From: Undaria pinnatifida
Lineage: Eukaryota > Sar > Phaeophyceae > Laminariales > Alariaceae
Length of the DNA: 64,000 nt
NCBI GenBank assembly: GCA_012845835.1
Contig: JABAKD010000007.1
Span: 9,178,223 to 9,242,222 of the forward strand
Direction: 5' to 3'
The notes beneath the pieces were generated by a model that saw only the letters and a program-made list of their open reading frames with translations, made no database searches and was not told where the DNA came from. Below are positions 50,533-58,800 of this stretch, piece after piece; positions within the stretch are counted from its first letter, which is position 1, and each line of letters opens with the position of its first letter. The position numbers and the translations under genes were made by a program.

Positions 50533-50718
50533 CAGTGGGTACCCCGATTGAAGGAGAGTGCCCCGTGACAAGCCGAAACAACCGCTCGTAACTACACATT
50601 GTTTTCATATCTGCAGCGGGGAACACACATTATTTGGTATAGGCGGAACACGCCGATTTCACCGCTCTTGAGTCCCGAACGCTCTTATCATGGGCTCTCT
50701 TAAAATCGGGGTACCCAC
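50533..50718. mobile_element. Element J, copy 4 (186 bp)
   Basis: CAGTGGGTACCCCGATTGAA left; TCTTAAAATCGGGGTACCCA right; near-perfect inverted ends. Confidence 0.85.
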
Positions 50719-50779
50719 AGCACACGGAAATGCGGCTTTGGTGGATGTTGACACAGGCAGCACTAGCCAATATTTGAAA

Positions 50780-52060
50780 ACAGATACCACTGCAGCCGGG
50801 ATACCCAGAAAGATGCGCCGACAGAGAGATAGAGAAAGCGTACTGAAAGGCAGACGATCCAGAGAGGCACATGGATACAGCTGTATATGCTACTGCTGTA
50901 GATGCTACTGCGGCTGTTGCCACCGAGACGTCCACGCAGACGAACAGCACAGACAGGAAAACAGGTAGGCAAGAAAACTAACAGAGCGGGCAGAATTAAA
51001 AAATATGCCACTGCTTCCGGGAGCGCATGTAAGACACGCCGATAGACAGACAGGCAGACAGACAGACTGAACACGCAGAAGGCCAGACAGATAGATAACA
51101 AGGATGGACGGATCAAAAGGACCGCAAACAGTTGAAAGCAGCGATGACACAGATGGAGAAACAAAGCGTGAAGGCAAAAGGTACCACCGAATACCTGTTG
51201 ATAGAGGAAGGACAGACAAATTGGACACGCAAATAAAGTAAAAACTATGACTGGCACACGGACATGTTAGATGCTGCTGCTGCTATCGAGACACCCACAT
51301 AGACGCGAAAGGAAGGCATACCAGAAATGTAGATACTAAACAGACAGATACAGCGCGCAGAAAAACGACACACAAAAACACGGCTACGATAGACACACAC
51401 GCCTCCGCTGCCAGGAGTCAACATGACAAGGCGATACCGGTATAATCTATCCAGATAGACAGACAGACAGACACACAGACAGACAGACAGACAGACAGAC
51501 GGACAAACACGCAGGCAGAGACAGATAGGAAGATAGAGCACACACAGACAGACTGGCAGAGAGACAGATAGAGCAGGTAGAGCCCACCGAAGGGCAGATA
51601 CAGCGGGAAGGCCAAAAACAGATACATGAAAAAACGGCTTTGGCAGGTATCATTGCCGCCGCAACACTCAGAACGACACGTCCAAAGACAGACAGACAGA
51701 ACGAGAAATAGGCAAACAAAGAGGTCACAATGATGGACAGAAAAAGAGGCCGGGTAAAATAGACATACCAATTGTCAGGATGTAGGCATCGCAAGAACGA
51801 TACAATAAAACATTTGGGTTTTGTATTATATGGAAGGTGGTTTACTAGGATACGAACCTCTGGTCAGCGCCAGCTAGTGCACGACCTGCTGCTACAGCAC
51901 CGGCAGGTTTGCCGACCCAGATGTCACGGGTGGGGAAAAACGAATCCGGCAGGCGAAAAGAAAAGGAAAACAAAAGACGGCTATCGATAGATAAGATACC
52001 ACTGCTGCCGGGACCCTCAAAGAGACGTCAAGACAGACGCAGTCGACCTCATCATCCAAT
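50780..52060 (+). repeat. CAGA satellite with higher-order units
   Basis: CAGACAGA runs alternate with GATACCACTGC(A/T)GCCGGGA (50785, 51005, 51990) and GCTGNTATCGAGACACCCAC-like blocks (50905, 51270, 51655). This gives a loose higher-order period near 370 bp. Cys/Leu-rich minus-strand frames are artefacts. Confidence 0.75.
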
Positions 52061-52421
52061 GGATAAAAGAGGTTATTCGTACTCAAACTATTCACATAAC
52101 TATTGGCGTGCTAACTGGTTACGCACGATAGGCAACCTAATACAACGTCATCTCATATATCAGGTTTGGGTTTATCAAACTTAGAAAAAACGGGCCGATC
52201 GATGCAGTATGCAGCCTGCAAAGACGATACATATCGACCATACATTCGTCGAATTCACAGCTGGCGTCGTTGGCATAATTTTACAAAATGGTTTAGGCAC
52301 ACTGCGTGTGTAAGAGACGAAGGGGAGTTTCCCGACGTTGGTCTAGTGGCTTTGCGCTGAGGTGAGCGAAAAAAATGTACACACCTCTAGGGGTGTGTAT
52401 AAGCCATGCACCCTTTTTTTT

Positions 52422-52712
52422 CACACTTCTGCATTCCAACTTCTGGACAAGCCGTGGTCACAGGTGTCGTCCCTTCTCTCCCCCGGTTCTTGCCTTCGAT
52501 TTTTTATCGCGCATAGGGTTCAGCACTCCCACTGCTTGTCGAGTTTTCATCGAATGTTGCTAACTCACGCTCTCGCGCTTTCCGCAAGTCCATTTGTGCA
52601 CAAGAAAACGTCCCTACGAAATAATACGAGTATGCACTCGGCGGGACTCGAGCTCACGAAACTGACCTATACCAGGCTCGAGGATAACCTTATACGCCAC
52701 CGGGGCGACCGG
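52422..52712 (-). mobile_element. SINE H, copy 3
   Basis: TTCTGGACAAGCCGTGGTCA tail to GCCACCGGGGCGACCGG head. The B box reads as the reverse of GTGAGCTCGAGTCCCG (decayed). Confidence 0.88.
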
Positions 52713-52714
52713 CT

Positions 52715-53160
52715 ACCCTTAATATAATACCAGGCGTACTGCTCTAGTAAATATACCGACATACCTGGTACCAGGTCCCAACTCAACCAGCAGCACAAGT
52801 GCTAACCTAGCCCGAAAATCATATGGGGTGGGATCAGGGTGTGCATATACAAGTCAATACTTTGGGTCGGGGTGCATGGCTTACATACACCACATGTATC
52901 TGGTATATCAATTTTTCCGTTACTGTTAGACACCATTTTCTCGAACACCTGGCCAGCGACGAGTCGTGTCATGGTAGAGAGGCAGGGTAACGCGACTTTT
53001 CTCGATTCTTGACATGGGGAGCTCTAACTAGATCATGGCGGCGAGTCGAACAACACCAACAACCGAGCTGGCATTTGGTTAGGGATACCATTAATTTTCA
53101 CGGTAAGAGTTCCGGGTCGGGGTGATCGTCACCGCGAGGCCGAATCCGAACACAATCCCG
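52715..53160. other. Unassigned stretch
   Basis: Contains TACCTGGTA followed at once by CCAGGT (52762-52776). No gene recognised. Confidence 0.35.
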
Positions 53161-53164
53161 CTCA

Positions 53165-53350
53165 ACCCGCGGCCTAGTTGTATATATATAGAAGAAAATA
53201 AAATGCGAAACTTCTGGTGCTCCTTCTTCGTACCCAAAATATCAATATTGAGAAGAAAAAAAAGTAAACCCGATCACTAAACCAACGGCCTAGGTGTATA
53301 TATATAGGAAAACAGAAAATCTGAACAGCCCAAACCCACGGCCTACCGTA
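53165..53350 (-). repeat. Tandem repeat X, part 1 (about 115-bp unit)
   Basis: Units hold CGGCCTAGGTGTATATATAT, CTGGTGCTCCTTC and CCCGATCACTAAACC (53170, 53287). Confidence 0.7.
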
Positions 53351-53359
53351 TATGACAGT

Positions 53360-53445
53360 GTATAACACCCCCCCTGAGAGAATAACACCCCCCCTGGGGG
53401 GATAACACCCCCCTGGGGGGATAACACCCCCCTGAGCCCCCTGGG
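53360..53445. repeat. 22-24 bp minisatellite
   Basis: Four units of ATAACACCCCCCTGGGGGG; each has an inner CCCCC/GGGGG palindrome. Confidence 0.9.
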
Positions 53446-53709
53446 ATGAAATGCTGAGCCCGTTTCCTCCGAAACCGGCACGACACGAATAACAACGGTG
53501 GCGGCTTTGGGAGGATGTCGTCCAGATCTTTCCATAGACGTGTCGCTCGGCGTTTAGACTCTACAGGTCGTCGAGAAATCGGCATACGAAACTCGTCCGA
53601 GGGGGTGTGCCATATACCGTCACATACGGTAGGTGTGTGTAAATAGACCCAGCACATCGTAGGCTGACTCCCGATTTCACTTTTAATATTTTCTGGCGGA
53701 GGTATGAAT

Positions 53710-53850
53710 TGCGTCAGCTATGATATATGCGTGTACCACTTTTTGTTTTGTGTTGTTTTGCCCTGGGACATTCCTCCACTCCAGAGTGACTGGAGGCTGT
53801 CCTGTGACCACGGACTTGATTATGCGAGTCAATATGAGAACAACAATAAC
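53710..53850 (+). repeat. Repeat M, copy 2
   Basis: GTCAGCTATGATATATGCGT, CACTCCAGAGTGACTGGAGG and TATGAGAACAACAATAACAA; same AAC-rich 3' tail as 41035. Confidence 0.75.
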
Positions 53851-53874
53851 AACAACAAAAACAACAACAATATC

Positions 53875-54180
53875 TATATATATAAAATAAATTCTGAAAA
53901 ATCTGGGGCTCCTCCCCTCCTTCCTCTCACCCAAAATCTGAACATTGAAAAAAAAAAGGTGCTACGCGATCTCTAAACCCACGGCCTAGGAGCATACATA
54001 CATATAAAAAAAAATCCCTGAAAAATCTAAAACCGCGGCGTAGGTGTATATCATTTATAAAAAAGGAATACCGTAAAAATCTGGGGCTCCTTGCTCTCAC
54101 TCCAAATCTGAATATTAAGAGAAAAATGAAAGGTGCAACCCGATCTCTAGACCCGCGGCCAAGGTGCACATATATACATG
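53875..54180 (-). repeat. Tandem repeat X, part 2
   Basis: Three more units: AAATCTGGGGCTCCT, AAAATCTGAACATTG and GATCTCTAAACCCACGGCCT at 53895, 53980 and 54080. An F 3'-end scrap (GTGTATTTTAATTTTTATAA) follows at 54185. Confidence 0.75.
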
Positions 54181-54559
54181 TATGTGTATTTTAATTTTTA
54201 TAATACATATGTACCAGGTATGAAATATGAAAATGCAATCACGCAGTGACATCGAAAATTTTATGGAAGTGTATGTAATTTAAAGAATCATAGCTAATGT
54301 ATAGAGCACAACAGGCATTCTAACGGCATTCAAGAGTTTGTCAGTCTGAGGAGCCGCATTTTGTACTAAACGATCTACGTTAAATATCGCAGATCGCGGC
54401 AAGCGCCATATGCAGATGACATGAATAAATGATTAGGCAGAACAAGACCGTCTGCTGGGTAGATAAGCGGGGTAGATATGTATCACGAAAACATACAGCA
54501 GACACACATCATACCAGGTAGACATCATTACTATTAATAGCTGTTAATAACCATGACAC

Positions 54560-54850
54560 ATGGTTAGACATACTGACATACAGACAGATCGACAGGCAGG
54601 CAGGCAGGCAGGCAGACAGACAGACAGACACACACCGTCAGACAAGCTGGGCAGAAATCAGGCAGACACGTGGACGGACACAGAGGTAGACATGCGAGAC
54701 GACTATACCATATACGAAAGAAGATAAAATAAAGGCAGGCTTATAGGACGGACAGAGACAGACAACCAGCAACTCCGGACAGAGAGACAGACAAGCAGAA
54801 ATAAAGATAAACAAGCACACTACGGACGGATAGAGAGGCAGAGAAAACAA
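54560..54850 (+). repeat. CAGA/CAGG simple repeat
   Basis: GACAGGCAGGCAGGCAGGCA then CAGACAGACAGACA; degenerates rightwards. Confidence 0.88.
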
Positions 54851-54859
54851 AGAAAGCTA

Positions 54860-55425
54860 TCAAGTGGTGTTTAAGGCATATTGCTGCCGTACAGGCGGGA
54901 CGAACAGCCCAGGACACCGAATCAACCGCTTGGTGTGTGCATCCCCTCCTACAAATCAAACTGTTACATATTGTACAGTTCAAAATCCGCAAAATACAAC
55001 AAATACAATTCAGACATCAATACAAGAAGAGCCTTGCTACAGTGAACGTACCGATGTCTACGGGTCAACTGCTAGGAATTACGAGCGGGGGGGCGGGGGG
55101 TCGAAAACGTGCGGTTTCCTCCGCACTGTTGATAATCTTCGTATGCTTTAACAATATACTAACAACGATGTTTACTTTCCAGCTCATCTCGTATGAGGTT
55201 TTACGTTCGGCGAGCTTGTAGACAAGCCGTACTCACAGGCAGTTTCTTTCCCCCCCCCCCGGGTACATGGGCATTGTTTAGAGGTTCTCCTCCCCAGTGC
55301 GACTGTTTTTTTTTTTTTTTTTTTCAAGGTCAGGATTCGCCGTCTTGAAGAGTACCAACCCTTGTTTTCGTTCCTAGTGACGTTCCAACTCGATGCGCAT
55401 GGGTTTGAGCCTCAAGTCAAGCCGT
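54860..55425. other. Unassigned; may hold the missing last PPR-SMR exon
   Basis: An H-like tail lies at 55215-55260 (GACAAGCCGTACTCACAGG) and an 18-T run at 55307. I could not identify the terminal SMR exon here or to the left. Confidence 0.3.
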
Positions 55426-55429
55426 GGAC

Positions 55430-55690
55430 CCATGCACCACGATTCCGATTTGTATGCGCAATGCTAGACTCACAGTAGTGGTCCCTCAACAGTGCCGGTA
55501 TGTGCCAACCAAAAATACCGGCTCTATATCCGCAACCGGCACTACTCCGCATACTGCCACCACTTGCTGTTCCCGTCTCTGCCACGTGACTTCACCGGCA
55601 CTACATGGGGCAACTGGCACTACTCAAACGGCACTATAGAGGGACCGCTACTGCGTGCGGTACTACTCAATCGGCACTATAGAGGGACCT
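55430..55690 (+). repeat. GGCACTA-based degenerate repeat
   Basis: CACCGGCACTAC, AACTGGCACTACTCAAACGG and CGGCACTATAGAGGGACC recur; each is a variant of (T/C)GGCACTA. Confidence 0.7.
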
Positions 55691-55779
55691 TTACTACATC
55701 TGAAAAAAATGCGCAATATCACTTGACACGATATATTCGTGGTTGTACAAGCGATATAGTTGAAAAAAGGCCGACTTAC

Positions 55780-55870
55780 AATGGATCGGAAGGAGTGAAG
55801 GCTGCCGCGTCCCTGTCTGGTGTTGATAATCAGATCACAAAAAAAAACGCCCCCCTCTCTCTGATTACTC
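55780..55870 (-). CDS. Duplicated SMR exon (alternative or decayed)
   Basis: 91 bp bounded by an AG acceptor (GTTATCACAG) and a consensus donor GTAAGT. It enters in phase 2 and leaves in phase 0, exactly like the functional exon at 56028-56139, and is open throughout. Its 3' half encodes DLIINTRQGRGSLHSFRSI against DLTIITGQGRGSLHAFQPI. The 5' half has diverged and includes a T run giving VFFC. The SMR glycine in TGQG is replaced by arginine. Either a decaying exon duplication or a mutually exclusive alternative exon; the former is more likely. Confidence 0.55.
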
Positions 55871-58800
55871 CTGTGATAACGCTATATACCCTTTCGCAAA
55901 AAAAATTGCCGCAAAAAAAAAACGCTGACGGTTTCACAAACTACTGCATTAACTCTTGTGAGACTGCTTGACAAATGCTCTTTCATGGGCATGATAATTT
56001 CGCAGCATAACAAACAGGTTGACTCACGATGGGCTGGAAGGCGTGCAGGCTTCCACGTCCCTGCCCGGTGATGATGGTCAGGTCGCCCAAAGACGCCCCG
56101 TCCTTTTGAGAGTGCCTCCATATCTCCTCCAGGGCAAACCTGACACAAACGCATGGTGACAGTAAATTATGGTTTCGCTTTTTTCACTAAATATTGTTTC
56201 TATTTTCCGGTCAACCTTTAACCCCTTTAGCACTGCAGCCATGCTTTTTAGGGGCAAACCTAACTCGATCTAGTGCGGGATTATTCACACGGCAGTAAAA
56301 AGGTGCTAGGCACCGCACAACAGAAATTCCTGACTACTGACTACATGACAACACAAAAAAAACAAGATAATCAACACATGACATGTAGTTTTTTTTTTTT
56401 TTTTTTTTGCACACTTTTACTTTCCAGCTTCTGGACAAGCCGTGGTCACAGGTGTCATCCCTTCTCCTCCCCGGTTCTTGCCTTTAATTTTTATCGCGCA
56501 TAGGGTTCAGCAATCCCACTGCTCGTCGATTTTTCATCGAACGTTGCTAACTCACGCTCTCGCGCTTTCCGCAAGTCAATTTTTGCACAAGAAAAAGTCC
56601 CAACGAATTTATACGAGTATGCACTCGGCGGGGCTCGAACTCACGAAACTGACCTATACCAGGCTCGAGGATAACCTGCTACGCCACCGGGGCGACCGGT
56701 AGTACATCACACCGGCTTGGTTGGTATGACAAACTATAACACGTCACTATCGGACAACATCGATGTCCATATGATATCAATACCGGGCATCGATAAAACA
56801 CCCGCCTGATATTTTGTAGGCGAACACAACAACAAAACAAGTAAACCGGGGAGACAGAAAAAAAAGGTTATCGGCAAATGATAATAGATCATACCCGGCA
56901 GGATTCTACAATAATCTCGATACCGGCGTCAACATTAATATCGGATATCGATAAAAAAAAATATACAACACCAGGCAGGCTGCTTAAAAAAATGTATCAA
57001 TATCGATATTAATCGGCTGTCGAAAACGATACCATCAAACCACCCACCTGACAGCCGCGTGGGCGAGAGGCAAGCTGTGACCGTGCAAATCCATCACACG
57101 GCTTTCCACGCCTCCAGAGGCATTCGCGAAGGCTGGAACAGCATCAACTCCGTCCCCTCCCTCCACCAACCCTCTCCCTCCGTCTCCAACCATTGCGGCA
57201 TCTGTAGCCAGGGCCTGGGCAGGCGGGACCTGATCCTGCCAATGGACCACCGCTCCTTCTCGATACGCCTCTCGGTAAAAAAAGTCGGCCAGATCGAACC
57301 TCCCATCCCTGTACGCGAAGAACGACAAGCGGTATAATTTTGTATGCGCATAATGAGCAGCGGTATGCTTTGTATGCGCATAGTGAGCAGATTCTTGAGT
57401 TGCATGCGCGTCGATATTTTCACCGAGGGCAAAGGCGTCAAGGATGTAGTCTAGATAAGGTTTTCATTAGCTATTTGGAGAGGCGCGCGGGGGGGGGGGG
57501 GTCACTTGATAAATAGTCGTAGCCGCAATCGAAGCATAACCATCGACCTTCGCATACCTACACTGCCGGGACGGAGCACGTCGGGTTTCCACCGACTAGG
57601 CAGGCATTGCGTGGGCCAAGCGCGCGCGAAAATCCGTCAAGTGTTCGGCGAGACACATAAAGGGTGAGCCGCCTCCTGCTGAAAGCCACATGTGAGACAG
57701 ACCTCGGCACCTTCTGCGTACTTTCTGGCATGTGGACGATAGCTTCAAAGTCGGGAAGGCGGTACGTGATAGTGCCAGTGAACAACCGACCCCTCCCGAC
57801 AAGCGTCTCGGGGGAAAAGCCCAACGAGATTGAGCCTCTCGTCTTTGTATGCGCGAAACAAAATAGCTACGCCACGGAAGGGCTTGCATTTTCGGGCCCA
57901 AACATCAGTCACTGGTGAAGCTCCTCCTCAACTGAGGACCTACCCAATATCTTTGGGTCCGATGAAAGCTAAGCCAAACCGCCTCAGGCTCAGTTGCCCA
58001 CTTGTGATTGGACAAGACGAGCGTGTGGATGTGTCAAGAAACCAATCCAAACATAGCACAAAAAACAACCAAAGCCACACCGAACCAACCCAAACCAACC
58101 CAAACCTAATCTAACCAAAACCAAACCAAAACCAAACCAAAACCAAACCAAAACCACACCAAAACCAAACCCAAAACAAAACAAAAAAACCAAACCACAC
58201 CACACCAAACCAAACCAAAACCAAAGCCAAAACCAGAATCAAAACCAAAACCAAACCAAAAAGAACCAAAACCCAAACCTAACCAACCCAAGCCTAACTA
58301 ACCCAAGCCTAAGCAACCCAACCCAACCCAAACCGAACCTAACCAAATCCAACCAACCCAACCCAACCCAAACCAAACCAAACCAAACCAAACCAAACCA
58401 AACCAAACCAACCCAACCCAAACCCAACCAAAACAAAGCAAAACAAAACAAACCAACCTAATCAAAGCCAGTCCAACCCAACCCCGCCAAACTAAACCAA
58501 AACCAAAATCATCGATCTCAATCAAAACCTCAAACCAAAAACAAACGACGAATAAAAACCAACCCAAACCACCTCTCGATATTACTCACTTGTGGAAGGA
58601 GCAAACGAGCGTGTTGTACACCGGGAGAGTTAACGCGTTTCCCATGAACTGCCGCAGCTCGGCAAGGAGATCTATCGCCCTGTGCAACAACAAAAAAGTC
58701 AAGTAAGCAAGCGAGGGAAAAAAATTACGGGTGCTGTTGTGGGTCGCTGAGAGGTCGTTCGTTGTAGTGGTGGTGGTGGTGGTGGTGGTGGTGGTGGTGG

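Noticed and set aside
50763-51794. Cys/Leu/Ser-rich frames resembling secreted or membrane proteins
   Set aside because: They read CAGA-type repeats in reverse (CLSVCLSVCL patterns).
53343-53657. Minus-strand frame as the last PPR-SMR exon
   Set aside because: The frame is open over 53420-53640, but no SMR-like residues, acceptor phase match or conserved ending could be seen, and half of it reads a 22-bp minisatellite.
57990-58567. Trp/Phe/Gly/Leu-rich minus-strand frames
   Set aside because: They are translations of the AACCAAA tract inside an intron.
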